Shown: piece by piece, positions 26,515 through 34,536 of the stretch
Layout: each line of letters opens with the position of its first letter
Numbering within the stretch: position 1 is the first letter of the stretch
Source of the DNA: Candidatus Poribacteria bacterium
Lineage (GTDB): Bacteria; Poribacteria; WGA-4E; WGA-3G
DNA: 64,000 bases
Assembly (NCBI GenBank): GCA_022820835.1
Contig: JAJEET010000080.1
Span: 19,168-83,167 of the forward strand
Direction: 5' to 3'
Program-made: the position numbers and the translations under genes
Notes under the pieces: model-generated
The model's database searches: none
What the model was told of the DNA's origin: nothing
The model's input: the letters and a program-made list of their open reading frames with translations, nothing else

Positions 26515-27408
26515 TTATAGGATTGAATTCAGATACCGCAGATTCCGTTCTGCGCTTTCGTAGGGGCTGCCCATTCCGGGTAGAACATCCTGCTCTACAA
26601 CGATCCAACCGTTGTAGTTCCGGTTTTTCAATTCCGCAAGGAACGCCGGAAAATCGACATCACCGTTCCCCAACTCACAAAAGACACCGTTGCCGACGGA
26701 GGTGAAGTAATCCCACTCGTCTTTCCGGGAACGAGCAGCGATGTCGGGGTGGCAGTCCTTGAAATGGACGTGCCAGATCCGATCGGCGTGTCGCGTAAAC
26801 GCTTCAAGTGGATCCCCACCACCGAATCGGTAATGTCCTGTGTCAAAACATAACCCGATGAGGTCAGGATCGGTGCGTTGCATCAGTGTGTCAACCTCTA
26901 ACGCTGTCTCTATGTATCCTGCGCAGTGGTGATGGAAAACGGTGCGTAGACCTGTCTCGTTTTTCACGGCTTGGGCGATACGGTGTGTTCCCTGTACAAA
27001 AGTATCCCACTGTTCGGGTGTCAATCCGTGTTCTGGACGGATACGACCGGCGTATTGGGTGCGGCGTTCTGTGGTAGCGTTGTCGTCTGAAAGCACGATG
27101 AACGGTGTGTCGCCGGCGACATCTGCCAACAAGCGTGCATGCTGTAGTGCTGAGGCTTCACCGGTGGCGTGTGTCTCCGCATCGGCGAGTGCGACGGCTA
27201 CAAACGCGCCTAAGAGTGTTAGTTCACGCGAGGCGAGTTCGGCGCGGAGTTGTTTGGGATCGGTCGGCATGAACCCCCAATCGCCTAATTCGGTTCCCGT
27301 GTAACCGATGGCGTGCATTTCGTCTAATACTTGTATATAATCGGGTGCTTCGCCGTCTAATTCAAACTCAAGTACACCCCATGAGCATGGGGCATTTGCT
27401 ATATTCAT
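26515..27408 (-). CDS. iolE: IolE-like inosose dehydratase (sugar phosphate isomerase/epimerase fold)
   Basis: A 297-residue TIM-barrel protein. The N-terminus 'NAPCSWGVLEFELDG' is the hallmark of IolE, which dehydrates scyllo-inosose in inositol breakdown. Metal-binding positions of the barrel appear in 'HHHCAGYIE', 'LCFDTGHYRFGGGDP', 'WHVHFKDCHP' and 'GWIVVEQD'. Length is normal. It is the first gene of an iolE-iolG pair; the terminal dehydrogenase of the same pathway (mmsA/iolA) lies 6 kb away on the same strand. iolB, iolC, iolD and iolJ are not in the window. Confidence 0.82.
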   Translation of the reverse strand: MNIANAPCSWGVLEFELDGEAPDYIQVLDEMHAIGYTGTELGDWGFMPTDPKQLRAELASRELTLLGAFVAVALADAETHATGEASALQHARLLADVAGDTPFIVLSDDNATTERRTQYAGRIRPEHGLTPEQWDTFVQGTHRIAQAVKNETGLRTVFHHHCAGYIETALEVDTLMQRTDPDLIGLCFDTGHYRFGGGDPLEAFTRHADRIWHVHFKDCHPDIAARSRKDEWDYFTSVGNGVFCELGNGDVDFPAFLAELKNRNYNGWIVVEQDVLPGMGSPYESAERNLRYLNSIL

Positions 27409-27465
27409 AGGAATAATCTAATAATCTCCTTTCGTTTTATGACGAAGACTGCGTAACTTGGATAA

Positions 27466-28503
27466 CTACTTTTCTTGTTTCTCAAACTCAAAATTACCGT
27501 TGATGACCTCTTGTATAATCTTTCCTCTTTTGATGCGGTTTGATCTACTATTAGTTCCTTGAATAGCAGCATTATAATATTCCATTATTTTGTGATGTTC
27601 TCTTGCAAATTCCTCATCTGCTTTTGCGGATTTATTTATTAAATCATAAAAACGTAGTAGGCGTTTCCCACTTTCTACTGGTTCAATGTTTATTTCTTCT
27701 TTGAATAATGCCCGCTGAATCTCTATGATCAGGGTGAATAAATCCGATTTTCTCCAAACGCGACTTTTTTCCGGAAGATCACACTTATTTATAAAATGAA
27801 AAACCTTTTGAAACTCAATTTTCAGAGTTTGTTTTTCTTCAAATTCATCATTGTATTGTCTAAGATAATATTCAAATTCACTCTCTAAACTAAAATAAGT
27901 TGACATTACTGTAATTACCACAGACAAAGCAAAGGAAACATCCCTCATACGTCTAATATCAGTAGTACTAAAGACTCTGTGTTTTTCAAAAAATGAATTT
28001 TGGGAAAGTTCTTCAGCAAATTGTTTTATTTCTCCATCATATCTGGCATTTTGAATTTCCATAGCATTAAGAGAATAATTTGTTGAGTTAATCCGTTCAA
28101 AGATTTCTTTTATCTCGCTTATACTTGTTTGCCCCAAGTCTCGAACCGCAACTGGATAATTATAGAAACTTGTTTTTTGTTCATCACCAAGTTCTGCAAA
28201 TGGGATTACGCCATCTGACAACTTCAAATCTTTAGAGGCATCAACATACTGTTTCAACGTAGTCAATCTTTGTTGACCATCCACTAACATTTCTGTTGCT
28301 TCCCCAGTATCAGGATTTACGTTACCCGCGGCTATATATATTTCTGGAAAAGGATATCCGCGCAATACTGTTTCAATAAAAGCACTCTTGTGTTTATTGG
28401 ACCACACCAAGCGTCGTTGGAAATTAGGATCTGGCACTAAGGCTCCAGTTCGGAGACCATTCAAAAGACTATGGATTCTTCTAGTACCTGCTGCTATCTG
28501 CAT
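27466..28503 (-). CDS. DUF262 domain protein
   Basis: A 345-residue protein with the DUF262 ParB/Srx-like nuclease core: 'FQRRLVW' (residues 28-34), 'FPEIYIAAG' and the DGQQRLTTL motif (75-83), which in GmrSD-type systems lies at the nucleotide-binding or cleavage site. The C-terminal two thirds are helical and Lys/Glu-rich. Known DUF262 proteins include GmrS/GmrD restriction enzymes and several phage-defence effectors. The gene overlaps the upstream nucleotidyltransferase-like gene by 23 bases, so the two are translationally coupled. The region is markedly AT-rich. A nuclease or NTP-dependent effector role is inferred. Confidence 0.85.
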   Translation of the reverse strand: MQIAAGTRRIHSLLNGLRTGALVPDPNFQRRLVWSNKHKSAFIETVLRGYPFPEIYIAAGNVNPDTGEATEMLVDGQQRLTTLKQYVDASKDLKLSDGVIPFAELGDEQKTSFYNYPVAVRDLGQTSISEIKEIFERINSTNYSLNAMEIQNARYDGEIKQFAEELSQNSFFEKHRVFSTTDIRRMRDVSFALSVVITVMSTYFSLESEFEYYLRQYNDEFEEKQTLKIEFQKVFHFINKCDLPEKSRVWRKSDLFTLIIEIQRALFKEEINIEPVESGKRLLRFYDLINKSAKADEEFAREHHKIMEYYNAAIQGTNSRSNRIKRGKIIQEVINGNFEFEKQEK

Positions 28504-29083
28504 TGTTTTTCTCCAAGTTATTTATGCATCCTTGTATACTAATTTTTTGATAATTCTCTAAAAAGAAATATGATCTATATAATCCGCCTCTAATCCTATA
28601 ATCACCATATCTTCCACTCCTTGTAACACTCTGAAAAAAATTCCACCATGTTTCCCTTAAACGAAACATGGAAGAGGGAGGTAACTTATCTGGTCTTATC
28701 CATCCTCGAAAGAGATAGTGGACAAACCGATTGTATTCAGGCCAAAATGATCCTTCGTCCTGATAATTAAATACATCTTGCCAAAATTGTTCAAATAGCA
28801 TAGAAGATACCATAGCAATATCAATATCAGATTCATCACAGAATTCACGGTATCGATTGTTGGGTGCAACACTAAAGCCAAGTTTTGCTGAACCAACTAC
28901 GAAGACTTCATTTGGATGTAATCCGAAGTGCTCAGCAACCTCCGAACGCAAATTAAAATATTGATCTTGTGATAAAATGAAACAATCCCCAGAAATAATG
29001 TGTTTTCTCACGATCTGAATTGATGTATATTGATTTAAATCTGTCTTAAACTGATTAAGCCTTTCTTCAGCATCATTATTCAT
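28481..29083 (-). CDS. nucleotidyltransferase-like protein paired with DUF262
   Basis: A 200-residue protein from the ATG at 29083, chosen because AAGGA lies 9 bases upstream; an earlier ATG at 29125 has none. The segment 'FVVGSAKLGFSV' (G64, S65) followed by 'DESDIDIAMV' (D86, D88) is the GS...DxD pattern of the polymerase-beta nucleotidyltransferase superfamily. The rest is rich in Trp and Tyr and unlike tRNA or antibiotic nucleotidyltransferases I know. It overlaps the DUF262 gene and follows a TPR gene by 63 bases, all on one strand. It may modify a nucleotide, RNA or the partner protein. Confidence 0.75.
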   Translation of the reverse strand: MNNDAEERLNQFKTDLNQYTSIQIVRKHIISGDCFILSQDQYFNLRSEVAEHFGLHPNEVFVVGSAKLGFSVAPNNRYREFCDESDIDIAMVSSMLFEQFWQDVFNYQDEGSFWPEYNRFVHYLFRGWIRPDKLPPSSMFRLRETWWNFFQSVTRSGRYGDYRIRGGLYRSYFFLENYQKISIQGCINNLEKNNADSSRY

Positions 29084-29105
29084 AATTTTTTCCTTAGAAA
29101 AAGAT

Positions 29106-29138
29106 TTATCCACAAATAACCTCATGCAGGGTGGATAA
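29106..29138. repeat. inverted repeat TTATCCAC/GTGGATAA
   Basis: A perfect 8-bp inverted repeat with a 17-base centre lies in the gap between the TPR gene and the nucleotidyltransferase-like gene. The left arm continues as TTATCCACA, which equals the E. coli DnaA box consensus. It could be a protein-binding operator or an mRNA hairpin. Confidence 0.4.
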
Positions 29139-29146
29139 TCATATCC

Positions 29147-30217
29147 TCATTTCAACTCCGAAATTTTATCAAAATCTTGAATTGCGGACTCCAATTTGTC
29201 CATTCGCAAGTAAACTATAGCACGCTCAAAGTAAGCATCTGTAAAGTTTGGACTTAGTTTTATCGCTTCGGAAAAGTCTGCAATAGCTTTGTCATATTCG
29301 CCTATTTTGACGTAAATCTTACCGCGTTCTTCATAGGTTTCCGCATCACAGGGTCGGAGTTCTATTTCTTTGGTAAATCCTTCAATAGCTTTGTTATACT
29401 CACCTCGTTCACGGTAAAGGTAAGCGCGATAACCATGTGCGTCAGAATGTTCAGCGGCAAATTTTATTGTTATGCTAAAGTCTTCGATGGCTTTATCATA
29501 CGCCTCGTCCTCGACGTAAAGTTTACCGCGATTGTAATACGCTTCGGCATAATCTGGTTTAAGTTCTATCGCCTTTGTGTAGTCTGCAATAGCTTTGTCA
29601 AAATCAACTTTATCACGATAAGCATTGCCGCGATTGTAATATGCTTTGGCGTAATTAGGTTTCAGCATTATTGCCTCACTGTAGTCTTTAATGGCTTTGT
29701 CATGCTCTCCGATGTAACTATAAGCGTTGCCGCGCTTAATATAGTCTTCAACCATTTTTGGATTGAGGGTCAGGGTTGCAGTGTAAAGTTTAATATATCC
29801 TTCAGCGTCTTCCCTATTTTCAATTAGGAGCCGAGGGGGACCACCGTTCAACTCTTGGCAGATTCTGGTAAACCCGATCAATCCAGCAACTCCGAGTCTA
29901 TCAACAAGGGCTTGACTTCCGATCTCATAAACCTCAGTATCTGTCATGTCTCGGATTTCGCTTTGAGGTGCAGCAAATCTTTTGGCGCGTGCGCGTTCTT
30001 CTGCTTCTCTTGCTGTCCGCCCATCTTGGATCTGTCTGACGATGGTGTCAATGTCAGGTTGGTTGGCTAACAATTTATGCCGGTCGACGGAGTAATCGCC
30101 TTTACCCGGTTTGCAATACCGAATAAACCGTTGCACCTGAGAGGCACCGAGTTTGTCCGTAAGGACTTTACGACTTATTTCATAAAGTTCATCATCTATC
30201 AGTTCTATTGCGTTCAT
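29147..30217 (-). CDS. TPR repeat protein with a duplicated N-terminal motif
   Basis: A 356-residue soluble protein. From about residue 150 it has six TPR units of 34 residues ('AKAYYNRGNAYRDKVDFDKAIADYTKAIELKP' type). The first 130 residues hold two copies of another module: 'DDELYEISRKVLTDKLG' (8-24) and 'DTEVYEIGSQALVDRLG' (about 93-109). The first copy continues with 'RFIRYCKPGKGDYSVDRH'. I do not know the function of that module. It is probably first in an AT-rich operon with the nucleotidyltransferase-like and DUF262 genes, and could act as their scaffold or sensor. Confidence 0.8.
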   Translation of the reverse strand: MNAIELIDDELYEISRKVLTDKLGASQVQRFIRYCKPGKGDYSVDRHKLLANQPDIDTIVRQIQDGRTAREAEERARAKRFAAPQSEIRDMTDTEVYEIGSQALVDRLGVAGLIGFTRICQELNGGPPRLLIENREDAEGYIKLYTATLTLNPKMVEDYIKRGNAYSYIGEHDKAIKDYSEAIMLKPNYAKAYYNRGNAYRDKVDFDKAIADYTKAIELKPDYAEAYYNRGKLYVEDEAYDKAIEDFSITIKFAAEHSDAHGYRAYLYRERGEYNKAIEGFTKEIELRPCDAETYEERGKIYVKIGEYDKAIADFSEAIKLSPNFTDAYFERAIVYLRMDKLESAIQDFDKISELK

Positions 30218-30309
30218 TTTCTATTATTTTCTGAAGCCATGTATACGGATTTTCAACATGGACGTGAAGCCGATCCCGATATTGTTTGCTGGGCAATTAC
30301 CTACACGCA

Positions 30310-30339
30310 ATTATACCATAATATACGTTCAAATCGCAA
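30310..30339 (-). promoter_or_regulatory. promoter of the TPR/nucleotidyltransferase/DUF262 operon
   Basis: Read on the minus strand: TTGCGA, an 18-base spacer and TATAAT with an extended -10 TG (TGGTATAAT). It lies about 90 bases before the TPR start. Confidence 0.55.
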
Positions 30340-30431
30340 ATTGTTTCTGATGGACGGAACATAAATTCCATGAATATATAGAAACATGGTATACTACTAC
30401 TAACGCAAGTTGCCACCTATTTACTCACATA

Positions 30432-30496
30432 GCACTCCGCTGGAGTGCGAGACGTTGATATACCTTTTTCTATAGACATATCACCCCTCTGGGGTG
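30432..30496. repeat. pair of short palindromes
   Basis: GCACTCC-GCT-GGAGTGC (30432-30448) and CACCCC-TCT-GGGGTG (30482-30496) share a form: a 6-7 bp stem, a 3-base loop and a leading ACATA(G/T) (30427 and 30477). They look like two diverged units of one REP-like repeat spaced 50 bp apart. Confidence 0.55.
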
Positions 30497-30603
30497 GGGA
30501 AAGGGTTTGAAAACCGTGTTGAAACGCCTAAGACCCATTAGTAGGAACTTGGGTTACGACTAACCCAATCCAGAGACTTCATACTTCTATGAGGAGCAAA
30601 GAG

Positions 30604-32499
30604 ATGGTATTCCCAACAATTGAGGCACAGACACGACTCCAGACACCACCAGCATGGGCAGTCCTTGAACGCGAACTCATTGATAAAATGAATGCGGCTG
30701 GACCGCAGGTCTTAGAGAAATACACACGTCCAGATGGAACACTGTTCTGGCCGACACATCCAGATTTTCAAAGCTTTGATGGGTTAGATGATGCTTATGA
30801 GAGTTTCCATAACTGGCCGCTTTTCTATATGCTTGGCGGAGATGCACAGTTCTTGGTGGATGCGCAAACCGAATTTGAGGTTATCACGAAAGATATGGCG
30901 CGATACGGCTCAGGGCACGACTATCCGATGGTCGTTAAAGAGTATCAACCGGGATATGACTGGTTTCATCAAAGTGAAGGGAACTATCTGTTTTATATGC
31001 TGTGCATGGCGGATCCGTCACATACAAAGAATGTTGAACGCGCGATACGGTTTGCAGGATTCTTTATAAACGAAGACCCTGATGCACAGAATTACGACCC
31101 GGAACACAAAATCATCAAATGTGTGATGAACGGTAGTAAAGGAGCGGCATTTTGGATCCTTGAAAGAGAATCCTTTTATCCGTCACTTGGTTACAATTTG
31201 CCGTTTATTGATGTTCCGGGCTGCACAAGTCGTGATGTTATGCTGGAAAGCGAGGAATTGCGCGATCTGATGGGGCGAATTGTCTACGAACGACAAGGAA
31301 AAGGCGACGCAGTCGGCAATCTCGCTGCAACGACGCTTGCTGCCAATGCATATATGTTCACAGGTGAAGAGAAATACATGGCGTGGGTTCAGGAGTATGT
31401 TGATGCTTGGATTGCACGCACAGCAGAAAATGGCGGGATTGTGCCGGATAACGTTGGGTTATCGGGCATAATCGGGGAACATATAGACGGCAAATGGTAT
31501 GGTTCTCGTTATGGCTGGAGTTGGCCGCACGGGTGGCATAGCGTTGGTCAGGCGGTTAGTGTTGCGGCACAGAACGCTGCGCTCCTTCACAAGGATTTGA
31601 AATATATGGACTTCCCGCGTTCCCAGATAGATGTTCTCATACAGCACGGTATAGAACACAACGACCAACTCTATGTGCCGCAGAAATATGGTGATCCTGG
31701 AATTGCGAACTATACGCCTGGTCCGTGGATGCAGTATCCCATAACAAACGAGGACGGCACGGTGCTACAGATTGATGGCTGGTTTGAATTCATGCCGATG
31801 CATCCGTCTGATGTGGCACATCTATGGGCAATGTCAATGGATGCGACAGATCAGGAACGTGCGAGAAAGATCGCTAAAAAGACAGGATCAAAATTCGACA
31901 TCAACGCGTGGCATCACACGAAAGATAGTGGGGGACGCGATGGTGGGTGGTTAGCCTATATGCGAGGTGATTATCCTGAGTATCCAGAATCAATTCTCAA
32001 TCATAACCTCTCGCAAGTTGAACAACGACTCAACTTCATGGCGAATGATGAGGAAGATCCGGCAGGATACGGAGACGCTTATTTCCAACGGCGCAACCCG
32101 ATCACTTGCGAAGGATTGGTTCAACTCACGTGTGGCGGTCCGTTGCCGCACTACAACGGCGGTTTGCTCGTGACACGGGTCCGGCATTTTGATGCACAGC
32201 AGAAACGGCCAGGACTCCCACCGGATGTCGGTGCGTTGGTTACCGAAATGACAGCGGACACCGCCAGCTTGCAGCTTGTCAATCTCAATACCACAGAACA
32301 GAGGGATGTTATTGTGCAAGCGGGTGCAATGGGTGAACACAATTTCACTTCAGTGAACGTTAACAACGGTCAAAATGAACAAGCGATACCGGTCAATGGA
32401 ACGTATTTCCGTGTCCAGCTGCCACCGAATACAGAGATTGATTTGGAATTGGGGATGGAGCGTTTCGTGAATGCGCCATCATATAGGAATCCGTGGTGA
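30604..32499 (+). CDS. uncharacterised protein, probable helical-barrel enzyme
   Basis: About 631 residues from the ATG at 30604; GAGGAG lies 7 bases upstream, whereas the earlier ATG at 30589 overlaps that site. There is no signal peptide. The sequence is rich in Trp, Tyr, His and Asp ('WPTHPDFQSFDGLDDAYESFHNW' near residue 55, 'YGWSWPHGWHSVGQA' near 310, 'WHHTKDSGGRDGGW' near 445), with helices between, which recalls (alpha/alpha)6-barrel glycoside hydrolases or polysaccharide lyases. The last 110 residues look like a beta-sandwich ('TADTASLQLVNLNTTEQRDV'). I cannot name the family. A carbohydrate-active role is inferred only from layout. Confidence 0.7.
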   Translation: MVFPTIEAQTRLQTPPAWAVLERELIDKMNAAGPQVLEKYTRPDGTLFWPTHPDFQSFDGLDDAYESFHNWPLFYMLGGDAQFLVDAQTEFEVITKDMARYGSGHDYPMVVKEYQPGYDWFHQSEGNYLFYMLCMADPSHTKNVERAIRFAGFFINEDPDAQNYDPEHKIIKCVMNGSKGAAFWILERESFYPSLGYNLPFIDVPGCTSRDVMLESEELRDLMGRIVYERQGKGDAVGNLAATTLAANAYMFTGEEKYMAWVQEYVDAWIARTAENGGIVPDNVGLSGIIGEHIDGKWYGSRYGWSWPHGWHSVGQAVSVAAQNAALLHKDLKYMDFPRSQIDVLIQHGIEHNDQLYVPQKYGDPGIANYTPGPWMQYPITNEDGTVLQIDGWFEFMPMHPSDVAHLWAMSMDATDQERARKIAKKTGSKFDINAWHHTKDSGGRDGGWLAYMRGDYPEYPESILNHNLSQVEQRLNFMANDEEDPAGYGDAYFQRRNPITCEGLVQLTCGGPLPHYNGGLLVTRVRHFDAQQKRPGLPPDVGALVTEMTADTASLQLVNLNTTEQRDVIVQAGAMGEHNFTSVNVNNGQNEQAIPVNGTYFRVQLPPNTEIDLELGMERFVNAPSYRNPW

Positions 32500-32529
32500 A
32501 ACAACGGATAGTGAATAAGTATTAAAGAA

Positions 32530-32784
32530 TTAGGATCTAATTAGACGTTCATATTCATCATGCTTACCAATCCAAATCCAAGTAAAATCGTTACCATCTT
32601 TAATAGCAAGTGCTCTATAAGCCTCTCCAACACGAACAGACCAATACTTGCCAACTTTCTTAAAATGGAGAGATAAGTGTCGAGGATTTGCTTTGAGCAA
32701 ATCGAAATTTTGTCTTGCAACCCTTTGCACAGGTTCTGGAAGCTGCTGAAGATATCTCCAGAAACGCGATGTTGTTCTATGCAC
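32530..32784 (-). CDS. RelE/ParE-like toxin of a type II toxin-antitoxin pair
   Basis: An 84-residue protein starting at GTG 32784, directly after the antitoxin stop. The pattern 'RFWRYLQQLPEPVQRVARQNFDLLKANP', then 'LHFKKVGKYWSVRVGEAYRALAI' and 'FTWIWIGKHDEYERLI' is that of short RelE/ParE-fold toxins: two helices, then a sheet with basic residues and a C-terminal His/Tyr motif. Such toxins cleave mRNA on the ribosome or poison gyrase. The antitoxin gene lies immediately upstream. Which of the two activities applies cannot be told. Confidence 0.75.
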   Translation of the reverse strand: MHRTTSRFWRYLQQLPEPVQRVARQNFDLLKANPRHLSLHFKKVGKYWSVRVGEAYRALAIKDGNDFTWIWIGKHDEYERLIRS

Positions 32785-32985
32785 CTAAAGGTCCTTGAGT
32801 GTTCCTTTCTCTTTTTCTTCAAGAGCCTCAGCAATTAGGAAATCCAATTTTCCTGCGTCTGAATCCGCTTCGATTTCTTGATCCCATTTTTCCCAATCTA
32901 ATTCGTTGAACCACTGTCGTAATTGTTTGTATTCAGCTTCAGGAAGCGCGAGAATTTGTTGTTGAATTTTCGTAAGACGTGACAT
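32785..32985 (-). CDS. antitoxin of a type II toxin-antitoxin pair
   Basis: A 66-residue acidic protein from the ATG at 32985 (GGAG 8 bases upstream; the frame is open to 33018 but without a site). The sequence 'RLTKIQQQILALPEAEYKQLRQWFNELDWEKWDQEIEADSDAGKLD' matches the small helical antitoxins that accompany this toxin type, with a Trp-rich linker and an acidic tail that would wrap the toxin. The stop codon touches the toxin GTG, so the pair is co-translated. Confidence 0.75.
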   Translation of the reverse strand: MSRLTKIQQQILALPEAEYKQLRQWFNELDWEKWDQEIEADSDAGKLDFLIAEALEEKEKGTLKDL

Positions 32986-33059
32986 TATGCTTTCTCCTTT
33001 TGTTACAAATTGTCTCATAAATATGAGATTAGAACCTCGCTAACGAAGGGACATAAAAC

Positions 33060-34523
33060 TTATGCCCAACGTTCAACAACGACTTTCTTTTGTGTAAAGA
33101 AGTCCACGGCATCCCAGCTCTGACCGTGTAAGTCGCCAAAGAAGCTATCTTTCCAACCGCTGAATGGGAAGAATGCCATTGGTGCGGCGACACCGATGTT
33201 AATGCCGATGTTTCCGATCTCTGCTTCATAACGGAATTTGCGGGCAGATGCGCCGCTTCGCGTAAAAAGACACGCCATATTTCCGTAGCTGCCGCTATTG
33301 ATGCGTTCGATGGCGTCGTCGATTGTTTCGACATGAATGAGTCCTAAAACGGGGCCGAAGATTTCAGTTTTCGCGATTTCGCCTTCTGGGTTGAGGTTAT
33401 TGAGGATTGTTGGACGGATGAAGTTGCCGTTTTCGCCGCCGGATATGCTCGGATACCTTCCATCGACGAGGAGCTGCGCCCCTTCATCTGTACCTGCCTG
33501 AATCAATCCTTCAATCCGTTTTCTACTTTCAGGCGTGATGACAGGCCCCATTTCGACCTCTTCTTCCAACCCGTTGCCGACGACCCGATTGGTTGCGGTG
33601 TCTGCAATGGCTTCCGTGAACCAGTTCCGCGCGGCACCGACAGTGAATGTGAGCGATGCAGCGAGACAGCGTTGACCGGCACAGCCGAACGCGCTCTCCG
33701 CTGTAGCATTTACGGTAAACTGCGGATCGGCATCGGGGAGCACAATCAACGGATTCTTGGCGCCCCCTTGGCACTGGACGCGCTTTCCGTTCGCCGCGGC
33801 TTTCGCGTAGATGGCTTTCGCCGTTGCGGTTGCCCCGACGAAACTGATAGCGCGGATGTCAGGGTGCGTTAGGATGGCATCTACAGTCTCATGTCCGCCG
33901 TTGACGAGGTTGACGACACCTTTTGGGAGTCCGGTCTGTTCGAGGAGTTGAAACACCTTTTGCATCGTGATGGGTACTTTTTCGGACGGTTTGACGATGT
34001 AGGTATTGCCACAAGCAATCGCGTATGGCAAGAACCAGAAGGTAATCATTCCGGGAAAGTTAAAGGGTGCGATAGCGGCGCAAACGCCAACAGGTTGACG
34101 AATCATGAATTCATCAATACCGGTTGCGATATCCTCAAGGTTCGTGCCTTGCATGAGCGTGGGGATGCCGCATGCGACTTCGACGTTTTCAATGGCGCGT
34201 CGCATCTCGCCTTTTGCCTCGTCGAGTGTTTTACCGCATTCCAAGGTAATCGTTCTCGCGATGTCGTCCAAGTTTTCTTCAAGGAGATTTTTCAAGGTAA
34301 AGAGGTATTGGATGCGTTGGACAGGCGGTGTCCGTCGCCATTCGTGGAGTGCAGTGGCGGCAGCAGTCGCGGCTTGATGTACCTCGTCAGCTGGTGAGAG
34401 CGGGACTTGCGTGAGTACCGCTCCGGTCGCTGGGTTCGTAACGTCAAGGCGTTCATTCGCTTCCGATGTCTGCCATTCGTTATTAATATAGTTTGGCAGT
34501 GGTGTCTGTACTGTTTCAGGCAT
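33060..34523 (-). CDS. mmsA: methylmalonate-semialdehyde dehydrogenase (CoA-acylating)
   Basis: A 487-residue aldehyde dehydrogenase-fold enzyme. Family marks are '[33 protein letters not shown]', 'ISFVGAT', '[14 protein letters not shown]' in place of the usual Glu motif, as in CoA-dependent members, and the catalytic Cys in '[11 protein letters not shown]' (about residue 285). It converts methylmalonate or malonate semialdehyde with CoA and NAD+ to propionyl-CoA or acetyl-CoA, in valine or inositol breakdown. With iolE and iolG on the same strand 6 kb away, an IolA role is plausible. GGAGG precedes the ATG. Confidence 0.92.
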   Translation of the reverse strand: MPETVQTPLPNYINNEWQTSEANERLDVTNPATGAVLTQVPLSPADEVHQAATAAATALHEWRRTPPVQRIQYLFTLKNLLEENLDDIARTITLECGKTLDEAKGEMRRAIENVEVACGIPTLMQGTNLEDIATGIDEFMIRQPVGVCAAIAPFNFPGMITFWFLPYAIACGNTYIVKPSEKVPITMQKVFQLLEQTGLPKGVVNLVNGGHETVDAILTHPDIRAISFVGATATAKAIYAKAAANGKRVQCQGGAKNPLIVLPDADPQFTVNATAESAFGCAGQRCLAASLTFTVGAARNWFTEAIADTATNRVVGNGLEEEVEMGPVITPESRKRIEGLIQAGTDEGAQLLVDGRYPSISGGENGNFIRPTILNNLNPEGEIAKTEIFGPVLGLIHVETIDDAIERINSGSYGNMACLFTRSGASARKFRYEAEIGNIGINIGVAAPMAFFPFSGWKDSFFGDLHGQSWDAVDFFTQKKVVVERWA

Positions 34524-34536
34524 CTAACATCCTCCG

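Larger units (their letters stand above)
30218..30603. other. intergenic region between divergent genes
   Basis: No gene is seen. The region holds a minus-strand promoter (30310-30339), two palindromes (30432-30448 and 30482-30496) and the ribosome-binding site of the gene at 30604. Confidence 0.6.

Noticed and set aside
33891..34397. Plus-strand open frame of 168 codons
   Set aside because: It lies entirely antisense to mmsA, lacks a ribosome site and shows no domain.
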